64,000 bases of DNA, from the NCBI RefSeq assembly GCF_029960785.1, contig NZ_JASBQE010000012.1, positions 124,001 through 188,000 of the forward strand, read 5' to 3'. This DNA is from Polyangium sp. 15x6. GTDB lineage: Bacteria > Myxococcota_A > Polyangia > Polyangiales > Polyangiaceae. The translations under genes were made by a program, and so were the position numbers. The notes beneath the pieces were generated by a model. It worked only from the letters and a program-made list of their open reading frames with translations. It was not told where the DNA came from and ran no database searches. Below, piece after piece: positions 52,126 to 61,647 of this stretch; the stretch's first letter is position 1; every line of letters starts with the position of its first letter.

Positions 52126-53556
52126 ATGAAGGTGAGAATCGTCGTCGATTACGTGCCCCGGTACCGGCGCGGTCATCAATGGCATTTCGTCCCGCCGGTG
52201 ACGGGAATCCACCTCGCTGCGCTCACTCCGTCCGAGCACGAGGTGGAGGTCATTCATGAGCAGGTGCGCCCTGTCCCCGTCGATGCCACGCCGGACGTCG
52301 TTGCCCTCTCGTTCTTCTCGGGGTTCGCCCGCCGCGCCTATCAGCTTGCCGATCGCTATCGCGCGCTCGGCGTGCCCGTGATCGCTGGCGGCCCGCACGT
52401 CTCGTACTGGACCGAAGAGGCCCTCGAGCACGTCGACGTGGTGGTCACCGGCGAGGCCGAGTCGGTGTGGCCCGAGGTGCTGCGCGACATCGAGCGGGGA
52501 ACGACGCGCCGCGTGTATCGCGGGGAGCCGGTGCCGCTCGCTGGATTGCCGACGCCCCGGTATGACCTGCTCGAAGACCGCTTCCTCGTCCCGCGCGTCC
52601 TCCAGGCCACGCGGGGTTGCCCCTTCACGTGCAGCTTCTGCACCGTGCCCGACCTGAACCCGGGCTTCCGCGTGCGTCCCGTCGACGACGTCGTGCGCGA
52701 CATCGCGACCACGCGATTCCCTCGCTTCTGGCAGGACAAGGTCGCCTGGTTCTGGGACGACAACCTCCTCGTCCAGCGCCGCTGGGCCAAGGAGCTGCTC
52801 CACGCGATGATTGGCCTCGATCGGTGGTGGCTGACGCAGGCGTCGATCGACATCGTCAAGGATCGGGAGCTGCTCGACCTCATGGAGCGGTCCGGATGTA
52901 TTGGCATCTTCCTCGGCATCGAGAGCCTCGACGAGGCGGATCTGCGCAGCGTCGACAAGCGCCAGAACCGGGTGCGCGAGTACCGCGACGCGATTGATCG
53001 GCTCCACGACCGGGGGATCTGCGTGATGGCCGGCTTCATTTCGGGCTTCGACGATCAAACGGCCGAGACGATCGTCGCGACCGCCGATCGCCTCAACGCC
53101 GTGGGCGTGGACGTGCCCTTCCTGAGCGTGCTGACGCCGTTCCGCGGTACGCCGCTCTATGACGAGCACTTGCGCGACGGCCGGATCCTCACCGAGCGCG
53201 ACTGGCCCCATTACAGCGGCTATGGGGTGGCCTTCCGGCCCGCGAAGATGACCCCCGAGGAGCTGCTCGCGGCGCACCGGCGGCTCTGGAACCGCGCCTT
53301 TTCGCCGGCGCTCGTGATGGAGCGGCTCGCGCGCGGAGCCAGGCAATTGAGCCGCGGCGGGATGATGCTGTCGGCGGCGATGAACGGGTTTTACGGGCTC
53401 AAGCAGATCACGGGCAACGAGCCGGCATCGGCGCCGATCGACGGAGAGGGGCGGATCGTGCACCCCGATCCGAGGGAGCCGCCGCTCCGGCTGTCGCAGC
53501 TCGGCGTGCGGCGCGCCGAAAAGAAGCAAGTCCTCCGCGCGTCGGGCATGCGGTGA
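52126..53556 (+). CDS. B12-binding-domain radical SAM protein
   Basis: 476 residues. ATG 52126 (ribosome site GAGGAG) was chosen because the longer frame upstream runs through the repeat element. Residues 1-130 fit a cobalamin-binding Rossmann domain (PPVTGIHLAAL, GVPVIAGGPHVSY), although the usual DxHxxG motif is not obvious. The radical SAM core has C165-x3-C169-x2-C172 (CPFTCSFC) for the 4Fe-4S cluster, and GIESLDEADLRSVDK downstream. Family members do methylations, ring contractions and other radical steps in natural-product and cofactor synthesis. The substrate cannot be inferred; no clear biosynthetic cluster surrounds it. Confidence 0.88.
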   Translation: MKVRIVVDYVPRYRRGHQWHFVPPVTGIHLAALTPSEHEVEVIHEQVRPVPVDATPDVVALSFFSGFARRAYQLADRYRALGVPVIAGGPHVSYWTEEALEHVDVVVTGEAESVWPEVLRDIERGTTRRVYRGEPVPLAGLPTPRYDLLEDRFLVPRVLQATRGCPFTCSFCTVPDLNPGFRVRPVDDVVRDIATTRFPRFWQDKVAWFWDDNLLVQRRWAKELLHAMIGLDRWWLTQASIDIVKDRELLDLMERSGCIGIFLGIESLDEADLRSVDKRQNRVREYRDAIDRLHDRGICVMAGFISGFDDQTAETIVATADRLNAVGVDVPFLSVLTPFRGTPLYDEHLRDGRILTERDWPHYSGYGVAFRPAKMTPEELLAAHRRLWNRAFSPALVMERLARGARQLSRGGMMLSAAMNGFYGLKQITGNEPASAPIDGEGRIVHPDPREPPLRLSQLGVRRAEKKQVLRASGMR

Positions 53557-53649
53557 GAGGAAGGTGAGCCCGCGCAAGGATGCGTGGACGAGCGGCCTCG
53601 ACCGGCGGCACAATGCCTCCTCGTCGCTCTTCCACCGTATCGCCGCGAA

Positions 53650-55076
53650 ATGAACCGACTCGCCCTGTACCTCGCAGGCAGCCTCGCTCTTCTGCTGCTC
53701 GTCTCGCTGACCGTCGTGGCGTTGACCCGCGGGAAGCCCGCATCAGCGCCGACCGCGTCCGCGTCCGCGTCGGTGGCGGAGCTTCCCGTCCCGCCCGCCT
53801 CGCTGCCGTTTCCAGAGGGCAAGGTCGACCTCGTTCCCGAGCGCCGGGAAAGCCTTCGGGGCATCCGGCGCCCGCAAGGACAAGGCTTGGTCGAGCGAGG
53901 GACCGTCTGGGCCGCGCCTTCCGGACATGGCTTCGGCCGCCACGTGGCTCGCTCGCTCCACCTGCTCGCCGATCCCGAGTGGATCCTCGTCCATGCCGAC
54001 AGCGGCCGACGGTCGCCTCCGCCGCGAGGAACGGCGCGACGGTCGTTCCCCTCGACGGTCGCGGCGCACCGTGGACGGCGAAGAGAGCTCCGAACGAGTC
54101 GAGTGATGCGATCGCCGTCGTCCCGCTCGACGACACGCGCGTCGCGTACCTGACGGACGTCGCGGCGCTCATCATCCAGGACCGCGGTACGGAGCGGTTC
54201 GTGCACCGGTACCCGCTGAAGTCGACCGACTTCATCATCGTCGAGATCGCGCACACCTGGAGCGACGGCGACCTCTATTACGACGCCGTGCTCGATCGCG
54301 TGCTCAGCGTCCAGGGCGCCCAGGCCGTCGTGGTGGACGCGGCGCGCACGGAGTCCCCTCGCCTCGGCAATCCCATCGACGTCACCGCCGGGCCCGTCGA
54401 TGCGATGCGCCCCCACGCGGTCATGCGCATGGAGGAGCTCGCACGGCGCTTCCCCGTGGCCGAGAATCTCGGCTTTCCGAGCGATCGCGTCCGCGCCGCG
54501 CTCGGCGCCCGCGGCGAGGCCTCCTTCCTCTGGGGCGATGCGGTCGTCCGTCTCGAGCGCGACGCTGCGCTACGTTCGCCGGACTTCGACGCCGTCGAGG
54601 AATGGGAGTCGAGCTTCGGCGAGCACGACATCGTGTTCACGACCCACAGCGCGAACGAAACGGCTGTCCGGCGCGTCTCGCTGGCCACGCCGGCGCTCGA
54701 CGTCACGCCGGAGCGGCTCGGGGCGTTCGCCGATCATGGGCACAATCCCCCCTTCCTCTTCGAGAATGGGGATCGCGTCTTCCCGGTCGCGGACGCCGTG
54801 GACCGTGGCGGGATCGTGCGCCTGCCGCGTGGAGGCAGCCTCCAGCCGATCGCATGGTTCGACGCCAAGGCGATGAGCTTCGAGAGGACGGCGATCCGGG
54901 GCGAGGGACGCTTCGCGTTCGTGAACCCCGACTACGATCTCATCGAGGTCGTCCCGGAGGGCGCTCGTGTCCTCGATCGGATCGGGTTCGGCGCGGACGT
55001 CTCGTGGAACGTGGAGAAGAAGTGCTGGGAGGTCAGGAGGTTCATGGAGAAGAGCGCCCAGTGCATCCCGCGCTGA
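53650..55076 (+). pseudogene. Membrane-anchored protein interrupted by one frameshift
   Basis: The N-terminal frame starts at ATG 53650 with a transmembrane helix (LALYLAGSLALLLLVSLTVVAL) and a Ser/Ala linker, and stays protein-like through WILVHADSG. The downstream coding region continues in the -1 frame (NGATVVPLDGRG and on to the stop at 55074-55076), with propeller-like repeats. The frames join around 54001-54012, consistent with one missing base. The remaining protein would be about 475 residues, membrane-anchored, and of unknown function. It is a recent pseudogene or a sequencing error; both halves retain good coding character. Confidence 0.7.
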
Positions 55077-55172
55077 GGCCCCCCGATCGTCCTCCTCCTC
55101 GGAAAAAAAAAACGACCGAGACCGATGAGTTTCGCCCTGGCGGGGGGTCCAAGGTGGCGAAGGAGGAACGGT

Positions 55173-55664
55173 ATGGCCGTGAAGGGCAGCACGAAGATTT
55201 TTCCGCATCTCTGGTACGCCAAGGAGGCCGAGGAGGCGGCGAGGTTCTACGCCTCGATTTTCCCGAACTCGCGGGTCGATCATGTCACCGAGCTCCGGAG
55301 CGAGACGCCCAGCGGGCCGCCGGGCTCCGTGAAGGTCGTGGACTTCACGCTGCTCGGACAGCGCTTCCAGGCGATCAGCGCCGGGCCCCACCACGAGTTC
55401 AACGACGCGATCTCCATGGTCGTGAACTGCGACGACCAGGCGGAGCTCGACCGCTACTGGAACGCGCTCCTCGAGGGGGGCGGTCGGCCGCAGGCCTGCG
55501 GCTGGCTCATCGATCGGTTCGGCCTCCGGTGGCAGATCGTGCCCGCCGTGCTCGACGAGATGATGCGCGACCCCGATCCGGCCCGGTCGAAGAAGGTGAC
55601 GGACGCGATGCTGAAGATGGTCAAGCTCGACATCGCGGCGCTGGAAGAGGCCTACCGCTCGTAG
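55173..55664 (+). CDS. VOC superfamily (PhnB/3-demethylubiquinone methyltransferase-like) protein
   Basis: 163 residues from ATG 55173, behind AGGAGGA. It shows the paired beta-alpha-beta modules of the glyoxalase/VOC fold (IFPHLWYAKEAEEAARFYASIFPNS, VDFTLLGQRFQAISAGPHHEFNDAISMVV, RPQACGWLIDRFGLRWQIVP). Despite the family's common name, PhnB-like proteins have no proven methyltransferase role. It is followed 25 bp later by a DUF1801 gene, a frequent neighbour of such small stand-alone proteins. Confidence 0.88.
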   Translation: MAVKGSTKIFPHLWYAKEAEEAARFYASIFPNSRVDHVTELRSETPSGPPGSVKVVDFTLLGQRFQAISAGPHHEFNDAISMVVNCDDQAELDRYWNALLEGGGRPQACGWLIDRFGLRWQIVPAVLDEMMRDPDPARSKKVTDAMLKMVKLDIAALEEAYRS

Positions 55665-55689
55665 CCGCGGCGCGGCCCGGAGGGGAGAC

Positions 55690-56076
55690 ATGAAAAAATC
55701 ACTGCCGGCTGCCGACCCTGATGCGTATGTCGCATCTCTCGAAGGCTGGCAGCGCACATGCGTCGAGAGTCTTCGAGCCTCGGTGCGAGCGAGCGCCAAG
55801 CTCGAAGAGGCCATCAAGTGGGGGCACCTCGTGTACTCGTCGAATGGTCCTGTCCTGCTCATTCGTGCCGAGCCCGAGCGCGTCCTGTTCGGCTTCTGGC
55901 GAGGAAAGCGCTTGCTCGACGTCGAGGAGCGCTTGAAGCCAGGTGGCAAATACGAAATGGCCACGCTCGTGATCCGCGAGGACACCTCGGTGAGCTCGAC
56001 GAAGGCGCGTCGCTTGACCAAGGCGGCTGTGGCGCTCAACGCGTCCCTCGGGGATCCGACGAAGGTGAGCAAGTAG
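55690..56076 (+). CDS. DUF1801 domain protein
   Basis: 128 residues from ATG 55690 with a GGAGGGG ribosome site. It matches the YdhG/DUF1801 pattern (AYVASLEGWQRTCVESLRASVRASAKLEEAIKWGHLVYSSNGPVLLI, with FGFWRGKRLLD after). These small proteins have an Fe-S-assembly-like fold, but their function is unsettled. It is probably co-transcribed with the VOC gene. Confidence 0.85.
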   Translation: MKKSLPAADPDAYVASLEGWQRTCVESLRASVRASAKLEEAIKWGHLVYSSNGPVLLIRAEPERVLFGFWRGKRLLDVEERLKPGGKYEMATLVIREDTSVSSTKARRLTKAAVALNASLGDPTKVSK

Positions 56077-56198
56077 GGCGCGCGTCATTCGTTTCGGCGG
56101 CGCTCGGGATGCTTCCCGGATGTGTGACCTGGCCTCGAGGAGGCCTCAGGTATTGCGCACAAGTCTCTGACCCCGAGGTCCCAGTAGCGGGGGCGGGT

Positions 56199-58970
56199 TC
56201 AGCGGCGGGCGAGCATGCGCGAGGCTACGTGGCCCTTCTGGCGGGCGAGCCTCCCCCTGCGCCGCAGGAACGCGAAGCCGGCGAGCGTGAGGAGCCAGGA
56301 GGAGGGCGCGGCTTTCGTCGGGGCAGTCATCTCGCAGTCGCAGTTCCCGCCGCCCACCCCCCCATCGTCGCCGGCGCCGCCCTCCCCGGCCATACCACCC
56401 ATTCCTCCGGAGCCGCCTGAGCCGCCCGTTCCCCCCGAGCCCGCGCCGCCCATTCCTCCGGTCCCGCCTCCGCCGCCCGTTCCCCCCGAGCCCGCGCCGC
56501 CCATTCCTCCGGTCCCGCCTCCGCCGCCCATACCCTGAAGATCGATCTCCCGGACGAACGCCCGGCGGGCACTGGCAGGCGGGCTGGCGTCGAACCGCGT
56601 ATACGCACCCAGCACTTTCCCGCCCACCACCGTGAGCGCCGCCGGGCTCTCGTGCTCGGGGGCCTGCGACAGGAAGAAGGTCGGCCCCATCGCGCCCTCG
56701 GGGCTCATCGAGGCGGCGTGAAGATCGGTCGACCTGACATCGCCGGGCACGGTCATGGAGCGCCAGGCCAGCAGGTAGTTCGTCCCGTCGAACGCGATCG
56801 CCGGACACGAGCTCCACCCGAACCGGCAACACTCCACCGCCTGGCAGGTATCGTCCACCTGCGCGAGCGGGATCCCCTGCGAATCGAGGATCTGACCCGC
56901 AGGGCTCACCCGTGTCCCGCGGAGCTGCGACTCGTCTTGCCAGACGACGAAATGGTTCGTCCCGTCCGCCGCGAGCCGGTTCATCCGGTGGCTCGGCCCC
57001 TCGGGGACGATCTCGAACGGAGCGGCGTCGAGGAGCACCCCCTGCGAGCTCACGCGACGACCATAGACCCTCGACGAGTCATTCCAGATGACGAGATGAT
57101 TCGTTCCATTCCACGCGACCTGGGGCTCGTGCACGGGCGCCGTGTGGTCGTAGGGCCCGAGCGCGACCGTCGGTCCGAGCGGGGCGAGGTTCTGATCCAG
57201 GGCCACCGTGGCGAGGGCATACGTCGCCAGGTCGCAACCACGGCCCACGACGAGCGTCCGTTGCCCGTCCGAGGCGGCGACCGCCGGGAAGCCGTAGTTC
57301 CCCTGCATGCAGATCGGCACCACGACGGGGGCGGCGTCGAGCACCACCCCCTGCGGGCTCACCCGGACGGCCTGCAAGGGGTTGTTGTTGTCCTGGTGCC
57401 GGCGAACGAAAAAGACCACGAAATTCGCGCCGTCGAAGGTGACCGCGACCTCGTCCGCCGTCTGATCGGTGATCTTGATTCCGGCGGGATCGAGGACGGC
57501 CCCGCTCGCACCGACGCGAGCGGCATGAAGCGCAAGGCCGTCCGTGTGCGGCGGCCTCGCATCGGTCCAGACGACCAGGGAAATCGTGCCGTTCGAGGCC
57601 GCGCCCCGCACCTCCTCCGCGTGCCCGTGCTGCGTGATGGCGTGGCTCGTCGGATCGAGCTTCGCCCCGCCGGCGCCGAGGCGGATCCCCGCGACGGGCG
57701 CGTACATCCCGTCGGGATCGCTGAGATCGGGCCAGGACGTGTAGGTGAACAGCGCGCCGGCGCCGTTCGGCGCGAGGGCCACGTCGACCGCTCCTCCTTG
57801 CATGCTCTGGGTCGGGAGGGTGATCCCGCCGTTCTTGTCGATCGCGGTCCACCTCGGCGACAGCCAGAAACCGCCGCCGTCGTCCGCGCCGTCGCCGCTG
57901 AAGGCGATGATCGTACCGGCGCCGTCGGCCGCAGCGTCGAAGCGCTCGTACGATTCGAACTCCTGGAACTCCGCATGGAGCACGATGCCGGAAGGATCGA
58001 GGAGGGCCCCCTGGGGCGTGACGCGGGTCGCCTTGACGAGCGCTTTCTCGGTGGCGACGTCGTACCCTCGCCAGGCGACCACGTGACTCTGGCCGTCGAA
58101 GGCCACCGCGGGGGAAGGCACGCAGGAGGTTGAGCCGAAGGGGCTCACGTCGAGGCCGGCAGGGTCGAGGAGCACGCCCTGGGGGGAGAGGCGCGCGGCG
58201 CGGACCTGGTGATTCACCTCGTCCGTGAAGGCGACGAAATGGTTCGTCCCATCGAACGAGGCGTCCACCTCGCCGCAGATGGGCGCCTCGAAGTCCAGGA
58301 CGCCGCCGGGATCGAGAACCACGCCCCCCGGCGTGACGCGGGCGTGATACAGGCCCGCCATGGGGATCGCCTGGGTCGGGATGCGTCGCCAGGTGACGAG
58401 GTAGTTCGTCCCGTCGAACGTGATCGCCGGAGTGCCCGCGGGGACGCCGGCGGCGGAGACGTCGAACCCGCCCGGATCGAGGAGCGCGCCCGATGGGCTC
58501 ACGCGCACGCCCCGGATCCGCTTGTTCTCGGACGTGACGACGAGGTAGTTCGCCCCGTCGAACGCCACCGCGGGTCGGTAGGGCCAGCCGAGGTAGGGGT
58601 CCGTGATGACGTTCGTGAGCAGGGGGATGCCGTAGGTGTCGAGGACGGTCCCGCTCGCGTCGAGGCGCGCGCCATAGAGGATGTGCCGGAAGGCGCGGAA
58701 GTCGGACCAGGCGACGAGGTACTGGCCATTGCCGTACGCAGCCTGGGCGCGTGATCCGGGCGCCGGCGAAAGGACCGGGGTGTCCAGGGGGACCTCCGGG
58801 GACACGAACAGGTCGAGCACCGGCGGATCGGAGGGGCCGTCGAGGGGCCCTCCATGCGCGGGTGTGGCGAGCGTGGGCGTCTCGGGGGTACCGCAGGCGG
58901 AGAGCAGCCCGAGGAGGGGAACGAGCGGGAGGAGCAACGAACCGGCGCGAGGTGATATGGGTGAGTCCAT
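56199..58970 (-). CDS. Giant surface lipoprotein with propeller repeats and C-terminal sorting tail
   Basis: 923 residues from ATG 58970. The signal ends in LLGLLSAC. The body is a long array of beta-propeller-like units recurring about every 50-60 residues (VAFDGANYLVVTS, ITFDGTNYLVTW, ASFDGTNHFVAF, VAFDGQSHVVAW, VTFDGANFVVFF, IAFDGTNYLLAW). A Gly-rich stretch follows (about residues 810-880), then a Cys-containing NCDCE, a hydrophobic helix (SSWLLTLAGFAFL) and an Arg-rich end (RRRGRLARQKG). That tail is of the MYXO-CTERM type, which directs proteins to the myxobacterial surface by myxosortase-like processing. Having both a lipobox and the tail is unusual. Confidence 0.82.
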   Translation of the reverse strand: MDSPISPRAGSLLLPLVPLLGLLSACGTPETPTLATPAHGGPLDGPSDPPVLDLFVSPEVPLDTPVLSPAPGSRAQAAYGNGQYLVAWSDFRAFRHILYGARLDASGTVLDTYGIPLLTNVITDPYLGWPYRPAVAFDGANYLVVTSENKRIRGVRVSPSGALLDPGGFDVSAAGVPAGTPAITFDGTNYLVTWRRIPTQAIPMAGLYHARVTPGGVVLDPGGVLDFEAPICGEVDASFDGTNHFVAFTDEVNHQVRAARLSPQGVLLDPAGLDVSPFGSTSCVPSPAVAFDGQSHVVAWRGYDVATEKALVKATRVTPQGALLDPSGIVLHAEFQEFESYERFDAAADGAGTIIAFSGDGADDGGGFWLSPRWTAIDKNGGITLPTQSMQGGAVDVALAPNGAGALFTYTSWPDLSDPDGMYAPVAGIRLGAGGAKLDPTSHAITQHGHAEEVRGAASNGTISLVVWTDARPPHTDGLALHAARVGASGAVLDPAGIKITDQTADEVAVTFDGANFVVFFVRRHQDNNNPLQAVRVSPQGVVLDAAPVVVPICMQGNYGFPAVAASDGQRTLVVGRGCDLATYALATVALDQNLAPLGPTVALGPYDHTAPVHEPQVAWNGTNHLVIWNDSSRVYGRRVSSQGVLLDAAPFEIVPEGPSHRMNRLAADGTNHFVVWQDESQLRGTRVSPAGQILDSQGIPLAQVDDTCQAVECCRFGWSSCPAIAFDGTNYLLAWRSMTVPGDVRSTDLHAASMSPEGAMGPTFFLSQAPEHESPAALTVVGGKVLGAYTRFDASPPASARRAFVREIDLQGMGGGGGTGGMGGAGSGGTGGGGGTGGMGGAGSGGTGGSGGSGGMGGMAGEGGAGDDGGVGGGNCDCEMTAPTKAAPSSWLLTLAGFAFLRRRGRLARQKGHVASRMLARR
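56428..56529 (-). repeat. Two 51-bp tandem repeats encoding a Gly-rich linker
   Basis: Two identical 51-bp units (56428-56478, 56479-56529) lie inside the giant lipoprotein gene and encode 17 residues each on the minus strand, of the form GGGGGTGGMGGAGSGGT. Such units expand and contract easily by slippage. Confidence 0.85.
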
Positions 58971-59274
58971 GGCAATTCGAGATGGTACGACAGGCCATGC
59001 TCCACGGTCACGTGGTATGGCAAGAATCGGCTGTCTGCTGCGGGAGCGCAATGCGCGCTTGCGCTCCTCCCCGTATTGCCGTCTGCGTGATTGAACCGCA
59101 TCGGTGCCCCGGACTTGCTCATTTCGCGGCTCGATACCCAACCCGCCCGTGCCCCTGTCGAGCGTTCGGTTACGTCCTTACGGCCCTTCGCTCATGCGTA
59201 TGCGCCCCCCCCACCCCGCGACGACCCGGCTGAGCGGTCCTCGAAGACCGCGACGTCTCGCAGCGAGACCTTGT

Positions 59275-59311
59275 GTAAGTACGACTTACTCGATAAGTAA
59301 GTCGTACTTAC
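59275..59311 (+). promoter_or_regulatory. Palindromic TetR operator in front of the regulator/hydrolase operon
   Basis: A perfect 16-bp inverted repeat (59275-59290 with 59296-59311, 5-bp centre CGATA) lies 21 bases before the tetR ATG. Within it are two related boxes, AAGTACGACTT (59277-59287) and AAGTCGTACTT (59299-59309), each nearly self-complementary. It is strikingly AT-rich against the surrounding GC-rich DNA. Autoregulation by the encoded TetR protein is the natural reading. The wider gap 58971-59332 (362 bases) shows no gene. Confidence 0.85.
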
Positions 59312-59332
59312 TTCCGACGCGAGCGTGCGCCC

Positions 59333-59962
59333 ATGCCTGTGAGGAGACGGATCAAGAAGAAGTCCGCGGACGCCTACCACCACGGCGATCTGCGGCGCGC
59401 CCTCATCGACGCCGCGGCCGTGGCCGTGGCCAGGGACGGCGTCGACGCCTTGAAGGTGTCCTCGCTGGCCGAGCGCCTCGGCGTGACCGGGGGCGCGCCG
59501 TTTCGCCACTTCGAGAGCCGCCTCGCGCTCCTCGTCGCCGTGGCCGAGGAGGGGGCGCGACGCCTGCTCGAGCGCATGGAGGCCGCGGCGGGCTGCGTCG
59601 CAGATCCGCTGGCGAAGCAGCGCGCGCGCGGCATCGCCTACGTGCGCTTCGCCGTGGAGGAGCCCGGCTACTTTCGCGCGCTGACCCACGCCGAGGTCGT
59701 CGCCGCGTCGCCGCTCCTGCAGCAGATGGCCGCCGCCTCGCAGAAGACCATGGACGAGGTGCTCGGGCGCGACCACCAGGGCGTGTCGAGCCCCGTGCTC
59801 GTCTCCCGCAGCGCGGGGATGCTGGCCGCGCAAGCCCTCACGTACGGGCTCGCGCGCATGATCACCGACGGGCTGCTCGGCGACGTCAGCGCCGAGGAGG
59901 CCGAGCGCCTGACGTACGAGATCACCGGCGTCCTCGGCGTCGGACTGGGAGCTTCGTCATGA
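59333..59962 (+). CDS. TetR/AcrR family transcription regulator
   Basis: 209 residues from ATG 59333. The N-terminal HTH reads YHHGDLRRALIDAAAVAVARDG and VSSLAERLGVTGGAPFRHF, matching TetR proteins whose C-terminal half is of the WHG type. The C-terminal all-helical domain should bind a ligand. Its stop overlaps the hydrolase start (ATGA at 59959-59962), and a palindromic operator sits just upstream, so it probably represses its own operon until an inducer, perhaps a substrate of the hydrolase, appears. Confidence 0.9.
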   Translation: MPVRRRIKKKSADAYHHGDLRRALIDAAAVAVARDGVDALKVSSLAERLGVTGGAPFRHFESRLALLVAVAEEGARRLLERMEAAAGCVADPLAKQRARGIAYVRFAVEEPGYFRALTHAEVVAASPLLQQMAAASQKTMDEVLGRDHQGVSSPVLVSRSAGMLAAQALTYGLARMITDGLLGDVSAEEAERLTYEITGVLGVGLGASS

Positions 59963-61647
59963 AACGTGTCCTCAAGATCGTCGGGGTCGTCTTCGGCGTG
60001 CTCGTGGCGCTCGTCGCCATCGCCGCGGGCGTGCTCATGGCCGTGCAGCCCGAGAGGCCAAAGGCCCGCGTCAGCCGCCCGCAGGTCGCCATGCGAGACG
60101 GCGTGAAGCTCGCCGTCGACGTCATCCTCCCCGAGCCCATGCCAGCCGAGCGCGTACCCGTCGTCCTCTTTCAGACGCGTTATTGGCGGAGCTTCGCGAC
60201 GCGCTTCCCCGATCAGCCCGGCGTGCCGCCGATCGGCCCGCGCGACGCCTCGGTCGATAGGCTCGTCGCCGCGGGGTATGGTGTCGTCATCGCCGACGTC
60301 CGGGGCACGGGCGCGTCGGAGGGGACCTGGCCGCGCCCGTGGTCCGACGACGAGGTGGCCGATGCGAGCGATCTCATCGCATGGATCGCGGCGCAGCCAT
60401 TCTGTGACGGGCGCGTCGGCGCGACGGGCGTCTCGTACGAAGGGACGACCGCGCTCCTGTCGGCGACGACGACGAACCCCGCGCTCCGGGCGGTGCTCGT
60501 GCGCGAGGTCGAGTGGGATTTGCTCGACGAGCTCATCGCGCCCGGCGGCGTGCGCAACACGTCGTTCGTCGCCGCGTGGGGCAAGGACGTGGCTGGCCTC
60601 GACAGGAATCAGGTGGCAGCGTTTTTTCCCGCGCCCGCGAGATACGTCGTGACCGGCGTTCATCCCGTCGACGGCGACGAAAAAGGCCTGGGCCTCGCCG
60701 GGATCCTCGGCGCCAGGCGCGTGGCCGACGTCGCGGGAGCGGTCGTCGATGTGCGCGGCCCCTCGGATCTTTTCGCGGGCGTGCCGATCGCGAAGGTCGG
60801 CCCGGCCGCTCACGCAGAGAGGCTCGCGAAGACGAAGGCCGCCGTGGGGCTCTGGGGGAGCTTCTGGGACGGCGCCACGGCGGACGCGGTCTCGAGAGCC
60901 GATCGCGCGATGCCGCTCGTCGAGGCGGTGATGGGCCCGTGGACGCACGAGGGAAACGAGTCCGCGAGCCCATTTGGCCCGCGCGCGGGCGCCGCGGTGA
61001 ACATCGACGACGTCGTCGCGTTCTTCGACCGCCATTTGAAAGGAGCGGCTCCGCCCGCGCCGAAGCGTCGATATTGGGTCGCCGGCGCGGAGGTGTGGCG
61101 CGAGGGGGACGCGTGGCCCACGACGCGCCCCGCGACGTATTCGCTGGCCTCGGGAGGGAAGCTCGTTCGAGACGCGGCGCCGCTCGAGGCGCGGCTCGAC
61201 GTCGACTTCCAGGCGACCACGGGGACGAAGAACCGCTGGGTGACCGGCCTCCTGCGCCCCGTCGATACGGGCGACCGCGCGAAGGCCCGGGGACTCTCGT
61301 CCTTCGACCATGCGGCGCTCACGGATACGTTATCGGTCTTCGGCGCGCCGGTGCTGCGCTGCCAGGTCACGCCGGACGGGGATGAATCCGCGCTCTTCGC
61401 CTACCTCGAGGCGAAGCTCGCGGAAGGGCCCATGCGGCTGCTCACCGAGGGGGTCGCGCGCATTCGTGGCGGCGCCGTCGAGGTGCGTCTGCGGCCCATC
61501 GCATTCGAGCTGCCGCGTGGATCGTCGCTGCGGGTCTCGCTGGCCGGCGCCGATGCCGACACTTTCGAGCGCGTCCCCGCCGAGGGACCGCGCTCGATGG
61601 TATTCTCCGCCCCCTGCGCGATCGAGCTTCCCGTCGTGGTCCCTTGA
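59959..61647 (+). CDS. CocE/NonD family serine hydrolase (X-Pro dipeptidyl-peptidase-like)
   Basis: 562 residues from ATG 59959. An N-terminal transmembrane helix or uncleaved signal (about 5-28) is followed by an alpha/beta hydrolase with the nucleophile in GVSYEG (Ser159), a VIADVRGTGASEG segment before it, and the catalytic His in GPWTHEG (about 330). The C-terminal jelly-roll domain (about 370-555, with RPIAFELPRGSSLRVSLAGADADTF) is typical of CocE and PepX proteins. It should hydrolyse an ester or acyl bond outside or at the membrane. It is controlled with its TetR gene. Confidence 0.9.
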   Translation: MKRVLKIVGVVFGVLVALVAIAAGVLMAVQPERPKARVSRPQVAMRDGVKLAVDVILPEPMPAERVPVVLFQTRYWRSFATRFPDQPGVPPIGPRDASVDRLVAAGYGVVIADVRGTGASEGTWPRPWSDDEVADASDLIAWIAAQPFCDGRVGATGVSYEGTTALLSATTTNPALRAVLVREVEWDLLDELIAPGGVRNTSFVAAWGKDVAGLDRNQVAAFFPAPARYVVTGVHPVDGDEKGLGLAGILGARRVADVAGAVVDVRGPSDLFAGVPIAKVGPAAHAERLAKTKAAVGLWGSFWDGATADAVSRADRAMPLVEAVMGPWTHEGNESASPFGPRAGAAVNIDDVVAFFDRHLKGAAPPAPKRRYWVAGAEVWREGDAWPTTRPATYSLASGGKLVRDAAPLEARLDVDFQATTGTKNRWVTGLLRPVDTGDRAKARGLSSFDHAALTDTLSVFGAPVLRCQVTPDGDESALFAYLEAKLAEGPMRLLTEGVARIRGGAVEVRLRPIAFELPRGSSLRVSLAGADADTFERVPAEGPRSMVFSAPCAIELPVVVP

